Source: Stenotrophomonas rhizophila (GTDB taxonomy: Bacteria > Pseudomonadota > Gammaproteobacteria > Xanthomonadales > Xanthomonadaceae). Taken from it: a stretch of DNA of 64,000 bases. The position numbers and the translations under genes were made by a program. Under the pieces are notes generated by a model. It did not search any database, was not told the DNA's origin, and saw nothing but the letters and a program-made list of their open reading frames with translations. Below, in pieces: positions 7,576 through 20,757 of this stretch. Within the stretch, counting starts at the first letter, position 1. Every line of letters begins with the position of its first letter. The stretch lies in assembly GCF_001704155.1 (NCBI RefSeq), contig NZ_CP016294.1:1733501-1797500 (forward strand), given 5' to 3'.

Positions 7576-9465
7576 TCAAACTTCCAGGGAAGCCAGGTCG
7601 CCCTTGTTCTCCAGCCACTGCTTGCGGTCGCCCGCGCGCTTCTTGGCCAGCAGCATGTCCATCAGCGCGCTGGTCTGCTCGCCATCGTCCACCGTCAGCT
7701 GCACCAGGCGGCGCGTATCGGGGTGGATGGTCGACTCGCGCAACTGGTGCGGGTTCATCTCGCCCAGGCCCTTGAAGCGGGTCACGTTGACCTGGCCCTT
7801 GATCTTCTCGCGCTCGATCTTGTCCAGCAGCGAACGCTTTTCTTCCTCGTCCAGCGCGTAGAACACCTGCTTGCCCACGTCCACGCGGAACAGCGGCGGC
7901 ATCGCCACGAACACGTGGCCCGCGTCCACCAGCGACGGGAAGTGCTTCAGGAACAGCGCCGTCAGCAACGTCGCGATATGCAGGCCGTCCGAGTCCGCGT
8001 CGGCCAGGATCACTACCTTGCCGTAACGCAGCCCGCTGATGTCCTGCTTGCCCGGGTCGCAACCGATCGCGATGGCCAGGTTGTGCACTTCTTCCGACGC
8101 CAGCACGCTGCCCGACGACACTTCCCAGGTGTTCAGGATCTTGCCGCGCAGCGGCATGATCGCCTGGAAGTCCTTGTCACGGGCCTGCTTGGCACTGCCG
8201 CCGGCCGAATCACCTTCCACCAGGAACAGCTCCGTGCGCGACAGATCCTGGCTGATGCAGTCCGCCAGCTTGCCCGGCAGGGCAGGGCCCTGGGTGACCT
8301 TCTTGCGCACCACCAGCTTTTCGGTCTTCAGGCGCGCACTGGCACGCTCGATCGCCAGCTGCGCGATCTGCTCGCCCAGCGCCACGTTCTGGTTCAGCAG
8401 CAGGCTGAAGGCGTCATGTGCCGCGCCTTCGACGAACCCGGCGGCCTGGCGCGACGACAGCCGCTCCTTGGTCTGCCCGCTGAACTGCGGGTCGGTCATC
8501 TTCAGCGACAGCACGAACGAGACCCGGTCCCACACGTCTTCCGGGGCCAGCTTCACTCCGCGCGGCAGCAGGTTGCGGAAATCGCAGAACTCGCGCAGCG
8601 CCTCGGTCAGGCCCGTGCGCAGCCCGTTGGCGTGGGTGCCGTGCTGCGCGGTTGGAATCAGGTTGACATAGCTTTCCTGGACCAGCTCGCCTTCCGGCAG
8701 CCACGCCACCGCCCAGTCCACCACCTCGGTATCTTTCTTCAGCTGGCCCACGAACAGCTCGGCCGGCAGCATTTCGCGCTCGCCCAGCTCAGCCTTCAGG
8801 TAATCGCTCAGGCCATCTTCGTAGTACCAGGTGTCCTGCTCGTCGGTGGCCTCGTCGCGCAGCTTCACTGTCAGGCCCGGGCACAGCACCGCCTTGGCGC
8901 GCAACAGGTGGCGCAGCGCCCGCAGGTTGTACTTGGGCGTGTCGAAGTACTTCGGGTCGGCCCAGAAGCGCACCCGCGTACCGGTGTTCTTCTTGCCCAC
9001 GCTGCCGACCACTTCCAGCGGCGTGGCGCGGTCGCCATTGCGGAAGGTGATGCGGTGCTCGCTGCCATCGCGCCGGATATGCACTTCCACCAGCGTCGAC
9101 AGCGCATTGACCACGCTCACGCCCACGCCATGCAGGCCGCCGGAGAAGGTGTAGTTCTTGTTGTTGAACTTACCGCCCGCATGCAGCCGGGTCAGGATCA
9201 GCTCCACGCCGGGCACCTTCTCCTCCGGGTGGATGTCCACCGGCATGCCGCGGCCGTCATCGGTGACCTCGCAGCTGCCGTCCTTGTACAGGGTGACCTC
9301 GACCGTCCGGGCGTGCCCGGCCAGCGCTTCGTCCACGGCGTTGTCGATCACTTCCTGCGCCAGGTGGTTCGGGCGCGCGGTGTCGGTATACATGCCCGGG
9401 CGGCGCTTGACCGGGTCCAGGCCGGACAGGACTTCAATATCGGCGGCGTTATAGCGGGTGTTCAT
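7576..9465 (-). CDS. parE: DNA topoisomerase IV subunit B (ParE)
   Basis: ParE is the ATPase subunit of topoisomerase IV, which separates linked daughter chromosomes. The 629-residue length matches ParE rather than the longer GyrB. The GHKL ATPase domain (about 1-220) includes D-N-A-V-D-E-A, D-D-G-R-G-M-P and G-L-H-G-V-G-V. The transducer domain follows, then the TOPRIM domain with E-G-D-S-A-G-G (about 413) and D-A-D-S-D-G (about 488). The partner parC is not in the window. Monocistronic, with its own terminator. Confidence 0.95.
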   Translation of the reverse strand: MNTRYNAADIEVLSGLDPVKRRPGMYTDTARPNHLAQEVIDNAVDEALAGHARTVEVTLYKDGSCEVTDDGRGMPVDIHPEEKVPGVELILTRLHAGGKFNNKNYTFSGGLHGVGVSVVNALSTLVEVHIRRDGSEHRITFRNGDRATPLEVVGSVGKKNTGTRVRFWADPKYFDTPKYNLRALRHLLRAKAVLCPGLTVKLRDEATDEQDTWYYEDGLSDYLKAELGEREMLPAELFVGQLKKDTEVVDWAVAWLPEGELVQESYVNLIPTAQHGTHANGLRTGLTEALREFCDFRNLLPRGVKLAPEDVWDRVSFVLSLKMTDPQFSGQTKERLSSRQAAGFVEGAAHDAFSLLLNQNVALGEQIAQLAIERASARLKTEKLVVRKKVTQGPALPGKLADCISQDLSRTELFLVEGDSAGGSAKQARDKDFQAIMPLRGKILNTWEVSSGSVLASEEVHNLAIAIGCDPGKQDISGLRYGKVVILADADSDGLHIATLLTALFLKHFPSLVDAGHVFVAMPPLFRVDVGKQVFYALDEEEKRSLLDKIEREKIKGQVNVTRFKGLGEMNPHQLRESTIHPDTRRLVQLTVDDGEQTSALMDMLLAKKRAGDRKQWLENKGDLASLEV

Positions 9466-9628
9466 CTGTCTTCATAAAGCGCATAGCGACGGCGAAGTTT
9501 GCGGTCTGGCCGGTTTTTTTGCACGCCGCACGTTCAGGGGCCGGCCGAAGAGCGCGCGATAGACTGTAGGGGATGGGAAAACCGGAGCCCCGGCGCCCCA
9601 TCCCCAGCCATATGCGAGGAGACCCCCC

Positions 9629-9871
9629 ATGAAGAAGTTGCTGACCATCGTTGCCATTGCCGCCGCCGTCGTGGCCGTGCCGCTGGCAATGGCGCAGAAC
9701 GCCGGACAGGGCCAGTCCACCGCGCAGCAGGGCGAGCAGGCCGAGGCCAAGGCGCAGTCCGAAGCCGACGCCAAGGCCAAGCGCCGCGCGGCCGCCAACG
9801 CCGAAATGAAGGCCAAGGGCCAGCAGGCGCCCCAGCAGGAAGAGGAAGAAGAGGCCAAGAAGAAGCGCTGA
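9629..9871 (+). CDS. Small secreted Ala/Gln/Glu/Lys-rich hypothetical protein
   Basis: The protein has 80 residues. It begins with a clear Sec signal peptide: K-K, then a hydrophobic core, with an A-M-A cleavage site near residue 22. The mature part is low-complexity, mixing Ala, Gln, Glu and Lys, and ends E-E-E-E-E-A-K-K-K-R. GAGGAG lies upstream of the ATG and a hairpin terminator follows, so it is probably a real single-gene unit. No family is recognised. The charged helical composition suggests a small periplasmic helix, but the function is unknown. Confidence 0.6.
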   Translation: MKKLLTIVAIAAAVVAVPLAMAQNAGQGQSTAQQGEQAEAKAQSEADAKAKRRAAANAEMKAKGQQAPQQEEEEEAKKKR

Positions 9872-9891
9872 ACAAGCGTTTCGGCTTCCCC

Positions 9892-9918
9892 GACGCCCCG
9901 GCTTGCCGGGGCGTCTTC
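9892..9918 (+). terminator. Terminator after the small secreted gene
   Basis: Ten-bp stem GACGCCCCGG / CCGGGGCGTC with loop CTTG, followed by a T-containing tail. Confidence 0.7.
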
Positions 9919-9929
9919 GTTCGTGCCCC

Positions 9930-9958
9930 TTGGGCTGGGCGCCCTCAATCTGTAAACT
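9930..9958 (+). promoter_or_regulatory. Candidate sigma-70 promoter of pyrG
   Basis: TTGGGC (9930-9935), a 17-bp spacer, then TAAACT (9953-9958). It would give a pyrG transcript with an untranslated leader of about 275 nt. Confidence 0.5.
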
Positions 9959-10134
9959 ATGGCTTTCCGGGAGCAGTACGTGTCATCCATCAGCGAATGG
10001 ACTGGTCTGGTCGTGCGCGGCCGCCAGCAGGGTAAGCAGGAGGTGACGGTCCCAACGGCGACCGGCACGGCCGACCCGACCTCGCCGACCGGCCGCCACG
10101 TCATCGCCCCCCTGATCCCGGCCCTGGCGCGTGA

Positions 10135-12254
<2,120 letters not shown>

Positions 12255-12279
12255 CCCCGAACGCTTTCCGCGCGCGGAT

Positions 12280-13663
<1,384 letters not shown>

Positions 13664-13668
13664 TCCGC

Positions 13669-14019
13669 ATGCGCAACTGGCGCTGGCTGCTGCTGGTGCT
13701 CGCGGTACTGCTGGCATGGCTGCAGTACCGCTTCTGGTTCGGCCCGGGCAATTCGGGAGAAGTGATGTCGCTCGAAGCCCAGGTCGAATCCCAGAAGCGC
13801 GACAACGCCGGCCTGCAACAGCGCAATGATGCGCTGGCGGCCGAGGTCAAGGACCTCAAGGAAGGCGAGGCCGCCATCGAAGAGCGCGCGCGCAGCGAGC
13901 TGGGCATGATCAAGCCCGGTGAGAAGTTCTACCGCGTGGTCGAGAACGCTCCGGTGGCGGCGCCGCGCGCGCCGGCGCTGGCCGCCGACCCGAACGCGCC
14001 ACACCCGGACGTGCCCTGA
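13669..14019 (+). CDS. ftsB: Cell division protein FtsB
   Basis: FtsB is a bitopic divisome protein that forms a complex with FtsL and FtsQ. The 116 residues include a membrane segment (about 4-20) starting [10 protein letters not shown], a coiled coil (about 33-72) and the conserved [15 protein letters not shown] motif. The Ala/Pro-rich tail is longer than in E. coli. It overlaps ispD by one base, giving the eno-ftsB-ispD-ispF order familiar in gamma-proteobacteria. Confidence 0.92.
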   Translation: MRNWRWLLLVLAVLLAWLQYRFWFGPGNSGEVMSLEAQVESQKRDNAGLQQRNDALAAEVKDLKEGEAAIEERARSELGMIKPGEKFYRVVENAPVAAPRAPALAADPNAPHPDVP

Positions 14020-14714
14020 TGGGCAGTGTCTGGGCCGTGGTTCCGGCCGCCGGCCGAGGTACCCGCTTCGGCAGCGACACGCCCAAGCAGTACCTGGTCG
14101 CAGGCGACCGGGTGCTGTTGGCGCACACCCTGCAAGCCCTGCTGTCACACCCGGTCGTGGCCGGGGTGATGGTGGTCATCGCCGAGAACGATGTCGACTG
14201 GCCGGGCTGGCAGTCGTTGGCCGACAAACCGATCCTGACCTGCACCGGCGGGGCGACCCGCGCCGCCTCGGTGCTGGCCGGCCTGCAGGCGCTGCCTGAC
14301 AGCGTGCGGGCCGACGATTTCGTGCTGGTCCACGATGCCGCGCGGCCGAACCTGGCCGCAGCCGACCTCGGTCGCCTGCTGGAAGTGGGACGTGCCGATC
14401 CGGTCGGCGCGATCCTGGCCGCGCCGGTGCGCGATACCCTCAAGCGGGCCGGCGACGACGGCGGCATTGATGGCACCGAGCCGCGTGCGCGCCTGTGGCG
14501 CGCGCTGACCCCGCAGCTGTTCCGCCGCCACCAGCTGGCCCGCGCGCTGCAGGACGCGGCCGCCGCCGGCGTGGACGTCACCGACGACGCCATGGCGATG
14601 GAGCGCCAGGGCCTGCGCCCGTTGCTGGTCGAGGGCAACGAGGACAACTTCAAGGTCACCACCCCGGCCGATCTGTCCCGATTCGAATTCGAGCTGTCGC
14701 GCCGCGGCTCCTGA
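14019..14714 (+). CDS. ispD: 2-C-methyl-D-erythritol 4-phosphate cytidylyltransferase (IspD)
   Basis: IspD is the third enzyme of the non-mevalonate isoprenoid pathway, transferring CMP to methylerythritol phosphate. The 231 residues begin with the nucleotide-binding loop [12 protein letters not shown] and contain V-H-D-A-A-R-P and D-D-A-M-A-M-E. CTP for the reaction is made by the upstream PyrG. The gene is separate from ispF, not fused. Confidence 0.95.
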   Translation: MGSVWAVVPAAGRGTRFGSDTPKQYLVAGDRVLLAHTLQALLSHPVVAGVMVVIAENDVDWPGWQSLADKPILTCTGGATRAASVLAGLQALPDSVRADDFVLVHDAARPNLAAADLGRLLEVGRADPVGAILAAPVRDTLKRAGDDGGIDGTEPRARLWRALTPQLFRRHQLARALQDAAAAGVDVTDDAMAMERQGLRPLLVEGNEDNFKVTTPADLSRFEFELSRRGS

Positions 14715-14751
14715 GCCCTTCCGCGCCGGCCATCACCGCAGGTTTTTTGCC

Positions 14752-15246
14752 ATGAACACCCCGTTTCCTCCGGTCCGCATCGGGCAGGGTTATGACGTCC
14801 ACGCCTTCGGCGAGGGCGACCACATCATGCTCGGCGGCCTGCGCGTCGCGCACAGCTGCGGCGTGCTGGCGCACAGCGATGGCGATGTGATCCTGCACGC
14901 CCTGTGCGATGCCATGCTGGGCGCGCTGTCGCTCGGCGACATCGGCCAGCACTTCCCGCCGTCGGACATGCGCTGGAAGGATGCCGACAGCAGCCGCTTC
15001 CTTGATCACTGCAACAGCCTGCTGCGCGAACGCGGCTGGCAGGTCGGCAACACCGACATCACCGTGATCTGCGAGCGGCCCAAGGTCGGCCCGCATGCGT
15101 TGGCCATGCGCGAGCGCATTGCCGGACTGCTTGGCATCGCGCTGGATGCGGTGAGCGTCAAGGCCACCACTTCCGAGAAGCTCGGTTTCACCGGGCGCGG
15201 CGAAGGAATCGCTGCCCAGGCCGTCGTGCTGTTGGTGGCGCTGTGA
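14752..15246 (+). CDS. ispF: 2-C-methyl-D-erythritol 2,4-cyclodiphosphate synthase (IspF)
   Basis: IspF cyclises the IspE product to methylerythritol cyclodiphosphate. The 164 residues contain zinc ligands Asp15 and His17 in G-Y-D-V-H-A-F, then H-S-D-G-D-V-I-L-H and the C-terminal [15 protein letters not shown] motif. The end overlaps the truD start by 4 bp (GTGA). Confidence 0.96.
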   Translation: MNTPFPPVRIGQGYDVHAFGEGDHIMLGGLRVAHSCGVLAHSDGDVILHALCDAMLGALSLGDIGQHFPPSDMRWKDADSSRFLDHCNSLLRERGWQVGNTDITVICERPKVGPHALAMRERIAGLLGIALDAVSVKATTSEKLGFTGRGEGIAAQAVVLLVAL

Positions 15247-16286
15247 TCCCCTTGCCGCTGGCCTTCGGCGAGCCGCTTCTGCGCGCCGACATCCGCACCG
15301 CCCCGGAAGATTTCCAGGTGGACGAACTGCCGGCGTTCGAGCCCACCGGGGAAGGCGAGCACCTGCTGCTGACGATCCGCAAGCGTGGTGCCAACACCGT
15401 GCATGTGGCCAAGCTGCTGGCGAAGTGGGCGGGGCTGCCGGACATGGCGGTCAGCTATGCCGGCATGAAGGACCGGCATGCGGTCACCACGCAGCGGTTC
15501 AGCGTGCACCTGCCCAAGCGCATCGCGCCTGACATCGCGCTGCTGGCCTCGGATGAGGTGGAGGTGGTCGAGTCCACCTGGCACAACCGCAAGCTGCAGC
15601 GCGGAGCGCTGGCCGGCAACCGGTTCCGGCTGGTGCTGCGCAGCGTGCAGGGCGAGGCGAAGGCGATCGACGAGCGGCTGTCGCTGGTCGCCGCGCGTGG
15701 CCTGCCGAACTGGTTCGGCGAGCAGCGCTTCGGCCGCGATGGTGGCAACGTGCCGGCCGCACTGGCCATGTTTGGCGGCCGCCGCGTGCGCCCCGACCAG
15801 CGCTCGCTGCTGCTCTCGGCCGCGCGCTCGGCGCTGTTCAACCAGGTGCTGGCCGAGCGCGTGGCGCAGGGCAACTGGGACAGCCCGCTGGAGGGTGAAG
15901 TGTGGATGCTCGATGGCAGCCGCAGCGTGTTCGGTCCCGAACCGTGGACCGACCTGCTGGCGGATCGCCTGGGTCGCTTCGACATCCATCCCAGCGGTCC
16001 GCTGTGGGGCGAGGGTGAGCTGCGCAGCAGCGGCGCCGCCGCCGCGCTGGAGCTGGGCGCGATCAGCGACGAGCAATCCTTGCAGCTGCGCACCGGGCTG
16101 GAAGGCGCGCGCCTGAAGCAGGAGCGCCGCGCGTTGCGCCTGCGCCCGGCCAACCTGCAGCACCGCTGGCTGGAAGCAGATGTGCTCGAGCTCACCTTCG
16201 CGCTGCCGCCGGGGTGTTATGCCACCGCCGTGCTGCACGAGCTGGGTCCGGTGGACGACGCCAGCAGCGCTTCGTCGAACGATTGA
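15243..16286 (+). CDS. truD: tRNA pseudouridine(13) synthase TruD
   Basis: TruD isomerises U13 of tRNA-Glu. The 347-residue protein has catalytic Asp77 in G-M-K-D-R-H-A-V-T, followed by N-R-F-R-L-V-L-R and the TRUD insertion with [13 protein letters not shown]. The GTG start overlaps ispF. In E. coli the same ispD-ispF-truD-surE-pcm order occurs; here the Smr gene is inserted on the other strand before surE. Confidence 0.95.
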   Translation: MIPLPLAFGEPLLRADIRTAPEDFQVDELPAFEPTGEGEHLLLTIRKRGANTVHVAKLLAKWAGLPDMAVSYAGMKDRHAVTTQRFSVHLPKRIAPDIALLASDEVEVVESTWHNRKLQRGALAGNRFRLVLRSVQGEAKAIDERLSLVAARGLPNWFGEQRFGRDGGNVPAALAMFGGRRVRPDQRSLLLSAARSALFNQVLAERVAQGNWDSPLEGEVWMLDGSRSVFGPEPWTDLLADRLGRFDIHPSGPLWGEGELRSSGAAAALELGAISDEQSLQLRTGLEGARLKQERRALRLRPANLQHRWLEADVLELTFALPPGCYATAVLHELGPVDDASSASSND

Positions 16287-16306
16287 TTTCTACGTGGTGC
16301 GGGCGA

Positions 16307-16846
16307 TCACCGTCGCGCCAACAGCACCAATACCGCGCCCGTCCCGCCTTGCCCGGCGGGCGCCGAATGGAACGCCAGCACGTCATTGCGCTGGCGCAGC
16401 AGCCGGTCCACCAGGTTCTTCAACACCGGCGCACCGCCGTCGGACTGCAGCCCCTTGCCGTGGATGATGCGCACGCAGCCGTGCTCGTGCGCATGCGCTT
16501 CCAGCAGGAACTGGCGCAGCAGCGTCTCCGCCTGGGCCACCGTGGCACCGTGCAGGTCCAGCTCGTCCTGCACCGAATACTGGCCGCGCTTGAGCCGCTG
16601 GAACATCCGTGCCGGCAGGTTCTCGCGCCGGTAGCTGGCGGTGTCGCCGGCCTCCAGCGGGCTGCTGTCGCGAAGCAGCCGGGCGAATTCTCCGCGCGCG
16701 GCGTCCTCGTCCTGTTCGGCCATGCGCGCACGCGGCTTCGGTCGAGGTGTCGCCGGTGGCGCAGCCACCGGTTTGCGCAGCGGCGTGACCTCGCCGATGG
16801 CGGCGCGGAACAGTGCGGCCGGATCTTCGTCTTCAGGATGTGACAT
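16307..16846 (-). CDS. Smr-domain protein (SmrA/YdaL-type putative endonuclease)
   Basis: The 179-residue protein has a charged N-terminal region (1-90) and a C-terminal Smr domain. The domain shows the L-D-L-H-G motif near residue 96 and the I-I-H-G-K-G motif near 132, the paired signatures of MutS2-like Smr nucleases. Stand-alone Smr proteins have been linked to nicking nuclease activity and ribosome rescue; which applies here is unknown. It converges on truD with a 20-bp gap. Confidence 0.85.
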   Translation of the reverse strand: MSHPEDEDPAALFRAAIGEVTPLRKPVAAPPATPRPKPRARMAEQDEDAARGEFARLLRDSSPLEAGDTASYRRENLPARMFQRLKRGQYSVQDELDLHGATVAQAETLLRQFLLEAHAHEHGCVRIIHGKGLQSDGGAPVLKNLVDRLLRQRNDVLAFHSAPAGQGGTGAVLVLLARR

Positions 16847-17033
16847 GCGTACAGCCTAATGCCCTGAATCGGCCGTGCCTACCTCCCGCCGGGGTAGGCC
16901 GATCTGCCCGCTTGCGGCACAATAGCTGACGCACTTGCGCGGTCGGTGATCCCGAAACGGGTGAAGGCCGGCCCCGCCAACGCTGGAAAGTGATGGAAAT
17001 GAAGTCTTGAACAATCAAGCGGTTAAAACCCAG

Positions 17034-17813
17034 ATGCGGATCCTGGTCAGCAACGACGACGGCGTCGATGCCCCCGGCATCAGGATGCTCGCCTCCGTGC
17101 TGCGCGAGGCCGGCCACGAAGTGATGGTGGTCGCCCCCGACCGCGACCGCTCCGGCGCCAGCAATTCGCTGACCCTGGACCTGCCGGTGCGGGTCAAGCG
17201 CATCGACCACTCCACCTGTTCGGTAGCCGGCACCCCGACCGACTGCGTGCACCTGGCGCTGACCGGCCTGCTCGAATACGACCCGGACATCGTGGTGTCG
17301 GGCATCAACAACGCAGCCAACCTGGGCGATGACGTCATCTACTCCGGGACCGTGTCGGCGGCGATGGAAGGGCGTTTCCTAGGCCTGCCGGCGGTGGCGA
17401 TGTCGCTGGTCACCCACAACCACGACCCGCGCAATTTTGAAACCGCCGCGCGTGCCGCGGTGGAGATCGTCACCCGGCTCAAGGCCGACCCGCTGCCGGC
17501 CGACACCATCCTCAACGTCAACGTGCCCGACCTGCCGTGGGCGGAGGTGCGTGGCTTCGAAGTGACCCGGCTGGGCAACCGCCACCGTGCCGAAGGCTGC
17601 ATTGCCCAGCGCGACCCGCGCGGCAATGAAGTGTTCTGGATCGGCCCGGCCGGGCGCGAACAGGATTCGGGCCCGGGCACGGACTTCCATGCCGTGCGCA
17701 ACGGATTCATCTCGATCACGCCGATCCAGGTCGACCTGACCCGCTACCAGGCACTGGAGAAGGTCGCCAGCTGGGTAGGCGGGCTGACCGCCGCGCTGGA
17801 CCGGCCGGCATGA
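17034..17813 (+). CDS. surE: 5'/3'-nucleotidase SurE
   Basis: SurE is a metal-dependent nucleoside monophosphate phosphatase. The start at 17034 gives the family N-terminus [12 protein letters not shown] with metal ligands Asp8 and Asp9, and a 259-residue protein. A TTG at 17007 would add nine residues and is less likely. [11 protein letters not shown] and Y-S-G-T-V are conserved. It overlaps pcm by 4 bp (ATGA). Confidence 0.95.
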   Translation: MRILVSNDDGVDAPGIRMLASVLREAGHEVMVVAPDRDRSGASNSLTLDLPVRVKRIDHSTCSVAGTPTDCVHLALTGLLEYDPDIVVSGINNAANLGDDVIYSGTVSAAMEGRFLGLPAVAMSLVTHNHDPRNFETAARAAVEIVTRLKADPLPADTILNVNVPDLPWAEVRGFEVTRLGNRHRAEGCIAQRDPRGNEVFWIGPAGREQDSGPGTDFHAVRNGFISITPIQVDLTRYQALEKVASWVGGLTAALDRPA

Positions 17814-18487
17814 GTCAGCGCCTGCGCCTGCAGCCCGAAGCGGTCGGGATTGGCATGACCTCCCAGCGCGTGCGCGACCGCCTTGTCGAACGCCTGCGCG
17901 AGAGCGGCATTGCCGACGAAGCCACCCTCAATGCGATCCGGGTGGTGCCGCGGCATCTGTTCATCGACGAGGCCCTGGCCTCGCGCGCCTACGAAGACAC
18001 CGCACTGCCGATCGGCCACGGCCAGACCATCTCCCAGCCGTGGGTGGTGGCGCGGATGACCGAAGCGGTGCTGCAGTCGGCGCCGAAGAAGGTGCTGGAA
18101 GTGGGCACCGGCTCGGGCTACCAGGCGGCCGTACTCGGTGCGCTGGGGCTGGAGGTCTACACCGTCGAGCGCATCGGCGACCTGCTGCGGCAGGCGCGCA
18201 AGCGCTTCCGTGCGCTGGGCATGAACATCCGCAGCAAGCACGACGATGGCCGCATCGGCTGGGCCGAACACGGGCCGTTCGACGCCATCGTGGTGACCGC
18301 GGCCGCGCCGGCGCTGGTCGATGCGCTGGTCGAGCAGCTGGCCGTGGGCGGGCGCCTGGTCGCGCCGGTCGGTGGGGCAGGGGCGCAGTCGCTGATCCAG
18401 CTGACCCGCCGCGACGACGGCAGCGTTGAACAGCAGGTACTGGCACCGGTCACGTTCGTGCCGCTGCTGTCTGGCATGCTGGACTGA
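17810..18487 (+). CDS. pcm: Protein-L-isoaspartate O-methyltransferase
   Basis: Pcm methylates isoaspartyl residues in aged proteins using S-adenosylmethionine. The 225 residues contain H-G-Q-T-I-S-Q-P, the SAM-binding motif [13 protein letters not shown] near residue 98, and A-A-A-P in the third motif. The surE-pcm order with nlpD close by is conserved across gamma-proteobacteria and links stationary-phase repair functions. Confidence 0.95.
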   Translation: MSQRLRLQPEAVGIGMTSQRVRDRLVERLRESGIADEATLNAIRVVPRHLFIDEALASRAYEDTALPIGHGQTISQPWVVARMTEAVLQSAPKKVLEVGTGSGYQAAVLGALGLEVYTVERIGDLLRQARKRFRALGMNIRSKHDDGRIGWAEHGPFDAIVVTAAAPALVDALVEQLAVGGRLVAPVGGAGAQSLIQLTRRDDGSVEQQVLAPVTFVPLLSGMLD

Positions 18488-18506
18488 TTCCAAGGAGCGT
18501 TGCGTC

Positions 18507-19121
18507 ATGAAGATTTTTGGTCCGCTGTACGAGCGGGCGATGAAGTGGGCCGCGCACGAGCGCGCCCCGACCTACCTGACGGTGCTCAGCTTCATCGAGG
18601 CGATCATCTTCCCGGTGATGCCCGAAGTGATGCTGGCACCGATGTGCGTGGCCCAACCCAAGCGCGGGTGGTGGTTCGCCACGCTCAGCCTGGCCGGCTC
18701 GATGGCCGGTGCGCTGGTCGGCTATGCGCTGGGCCACTACGCGTTTGAAGCGGTCAAGCCGCTGTTTGCGGCGATGGGCATGCTGACCAGCATCGAAGGC
18801 GGCATCGCCATCGTGCAGGCCAAGATGGCCGAATCCCCGTGGGCGGTGTTCACCTTCCTGGTGTTGGGTGGCTTCATGCCCATCCCGATGAAGGTCTTCA
18901 CGTGGGCATCGGGTATCGTCGGCGTGCCGCTGCCGCAGTACTTCCTGAGCATGTTGATCGGGCGGGGCAAGCGCGTGTACGTGCTGGCGGCCGTGATCCG
19001 CATTGGCGGGGCGCGCGCCGAAGCCGCGCTGCGGCGTTGGATTGAACCGCTGGGCTGGATCGCCACCGTACTGGTGGTGGGTCTGGTGGCCTGGCTTGTC
19101 TGGAGAGCGAAGTTCGCATGA
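18507..19121 (+). CDS. YqaA-family DedA-like membrane protein
   Basis: The 204-residue protein has four to five hydrophobic segments (about 25-50, 58-80, 113-145, 180-201). It matches the YqaA branch of the DedA/SNARE-associated membrane protein superfamily, which is linked to lipid flipping and envelope homeostasis. The conserved F-I-E-A-I-I-F-P-V-M-P and G-G-F-M-P-I-P-M-K-V-F segments are the two inverted-repeat loops of that fold. AAGGAG 9 nt upstream of 18507 sets the start. It overlaps nlpD by 4 bp. Confidence 0.85.
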   Translation: MKIFGPLYERAMKWAAHERAPTYLTVLSFIEAIIFPVMPEVMLAPMCVAQPKRGWWFATLSLAGSMAGALVGYALGHYAFEAVKPLFAAMGMLTSIEGGIAIVQAKMAESPWAVFTFLVLGGFMPIPMKVFTWASGIVGVPLPQYFLSMLIGRGKRVYVLAAVIRIGGARAEAALRRWIEPLGWIATVLVVGLVAWLVWRAKFA

Positions 19122-19894
19122 GTGCTGATCGTATGCGCGGGGCCACACGGCTGACCGCCCTGCTGCTGGTGGTGTCCACCCTGAGTGCCTGCGGCACCGC
19201 CACGGTGGTCAAGCCGTCCGGCGGGCGCACCACGCACACCACGCCGCAGACGTCGGTGGCCAAGCCGGGGCAGACCGCCGTGGTGCGCCGGGGCGACACC
19301 CTCTACGCGCTGGCACGCATCCACAACATCACCCCGCGCGACCTGGCCGCCTGGAACGGGCTGGCCGAGCCGTACACCATCTATCCCGGGCAGGTCATCC
19401 GCCTGTACCCCGGCAGCAGCCCGGGCCGTGCGCCGACCACCGTGGTGACCGCGCCGCGCCCGGGCACCGGTTCGACGCCTGCGCCTGCGCCGACGCCGTC
19501 GCCGACCACCGCCATCAAGAGCAACATCGACTGGCGCTGGCCGGCCGATGGCGCGCTGGTGGGCCGCTTCGTCGGCGCCGATGTCACCAAGCAGGGCGTG
19601 GATATCGCCGGCAGCAGCGGCCAGCCGGTGCGCGCCACCGCATCGGGCGTGGTGGTCTATTCCGGTGCCGGGCTGGTCGGCTTCGGTGAGCTGATCATCA
19701 TCAAGCACAACGATCAGTGGTTGTCGGCCTACGGCCACAACCGCAAGCGGCTGGTCAACGAAGGCCAGAGCGTGAAGGCCGGCGAGCAGATCGCCGAGAT
19801 GGGCCGCACCGGTACCACCCGCGACATGCTGCACTTCGAGATCCGCTACAACGGCAAGCCGGTCGACCCGCTGTTGTACCTGCCCCCCAAGTGA
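19118..19894 (+). CDS. nlpD: NlpD-like lipoprotein, LysM plus degenerate LytM domain
   Basis: The 258 residues comprise a lipobox L-S-A-C with Cys25, a LysM peptidoglycan-binding domain (about 52-95), a Pro/Thr-rich linker, and a LytM/M23 domain (about 140-255). The zinc-site positions appear degenerate: K-Q-G-V-D-I-A-G replaces a His-containing motif, and M-L-H-F-E has lost the first His of HxH. This is the pattern of NlpD/EnvC activators of cell-wall amidases, which do not cut peptidoglycan themselves. Position after surE-pcm supports the NlpD assignment. rpoS is not adjacent here. Confidence 0.85.
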   Translation: MSADRMRGATRLTALLLVVSTLSACGTATVVKPSGGRTTHTTPQTSVAKPGQTAVVRRGDTLYALARIHNITPRDLAAWNGLAEPYTIYPGQVIRLYPGSSPGRAPTTVVTAPRPGTGSTPAPAPTPSPTTAIKSNIDWRWPADGALVGRFVGADVTKQGVDIAGSSGQPVRATASGVVVYSGAGLVGFGELIIIKHNDQWLSAYGHNRKRLVNEGQSVKAGEQIAEMGRTGTTRDMLHFEIRYNGKPVDPLLYLPPK

Positions 19895-19901
19895 TCGCGC
19901 A

Positions 19902-19923
19902 GCCACGCAGGGCGTGGCGCTAC
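19902..19923. repeat. GTAG-type REP palindrome
   Basis: Stem GCCACGC-agg-GCGTGGC followed by GCTAC, ending in CTAC at 19923. It is almost identical to the copy at 42685-42706. Confidence 0.6.
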
Positions 19924-19940
19924 CGTGGCGGAACCCACAA

Positions 19941-19965
19941 AAAAGGCTGCCAACGGCAGCCTTTT
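19941..19965. terminator. Bidirectional terminator between nlpD and the convergent mth938-like gene
   Basis: AAAAGGCTGCC, loop AAC, GGCAGCCTTTT; A- and T-tracts on both sides serve both strands. Confidence 0.85.
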
Positions 19966-19985
19966 CTGAACGGAATCACCCAATT

Positions 19986-20381
19986 TCAGCCCGGCAGGAG
20001 GATGGCCGCCGCTACGTTGCGGCCTTCACCCGCAAGCAGGTTGAATGTCCTGGCGGCCGCTCCATTGTCCATGACCTCGATGCCGATGTTGCGGGTCAGA
20101 CAGGCCCCCATGACAGCCGCAGATGGGAATTGCTGCTTTTCCCCCGTTCCAAGGATGACCAGTTCCGGCTGCTGGGCCAGCACCGTGGCCAGGTGGTCCG
20201 GGGTCAGCTCCTTGACGCTGGCGGGTGCCGGCCAATCTTCCAGCAATGCCTGCGGGGTGACGATGAAGCTCTTCACCACCCGCCGGGTGCCGGCGTTCAC
20301 GCGGTCCTCGAAAACCACAGAGTCGGCGCCGACGATGCGGAACGCATAGGCAAAATCCGGGATTTCGTGGTTCAGCTGCAT
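19986..20381 (-). CDS. Mth938/NDUFAF3-like domain protein
   Basis: The 131-residue protein matches the small Mth938-like family (human relative NDUFAF3). Its core is V-K-S-F-I-V-T-P near residue 40, then E-L-V-I-L-G-T-G and a Met-Asp-Asn-G-A-A-A-R-T-F-N-L-L segment. The family fold is known but no enzymatic role is established in bacteria. It lies 5 bp downstream of yhbY and is probably co-transcribed. Confidence 0.8.
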   Translation of the reverse strand: MQLNHEIPDFAYAFRIVGADSVVFEDRVNAGTRRVVKSFIVTPQALLEDWPAPASVKELTPDHLATVLAQQPELVILGTGEKQQFPSAAVMGACLTRNIGIEVMDNGAAARTFNLLAGEGRNVAAAILLPG

Positions 20382-20386
20382 GGCGA

Positions 20387-20692
20387 TCAGCCGCGCGGAA
20401 GCACGATCTGGCGCTGTTCCTTGCTGGGGCGGTAGAGCACGGCCACGTGGCCGATGCGCTGCACCAGCGCACTGTCGGAGGCCTGCACCAGCTCGGCGAT
20501 CATGGCGTCGCGTGCATCGCGGTCTTCCGCGGCCACCTTCACCTTGATCAGTTCGTGGCGCTCCAGCACCTCGTTCAGCTCGGCCAGGAAGGCCGGCGTG
20601 ACCCCCTTGCCGCCGATCTGCAGCAGGGCGTTCAGACCATGGGCTTGGCCGCGGAGGAAGCGGGTCTGGGAGGAGGTCAGGACAATAGACAT
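20387..20692 (-). CDS. yhbY: Ribosome assembly RNA-binding protein YhbY (CRM domain)
   Basis: The 101 residues are almost entirely a CRM domain: an N-terminal helix with L-R-G-Q-A-H-G-L-N-A-L-L-Q-I-G-K/G-G-V-T and L-I-K-V-K-V, and the C-terminal I-G-H-V-A-V-L-Y-R-P. YhbY binds pre-50S particles. The divergent neighbour rlmE modifies 23S rRNA, the same arrangement as in E. coli. Confidence 0.93.
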   Translation of the reverse strand: MSIVLTSSQTRFLRGQAHGLNALLQIGGKGVTPAFLAELNEVLERHELIKVKVAAEDRDARDAMIAELVQASDSALVQRIGHVAVLYRPSKEQRQIVLPRG

Positions 20693-20757
20693 TCAGGAAC
20701 AAGCGGTTAACTGGGGCGATCAGGGTATCATGACCACCCCGTCCGGCCCTATCTCCA

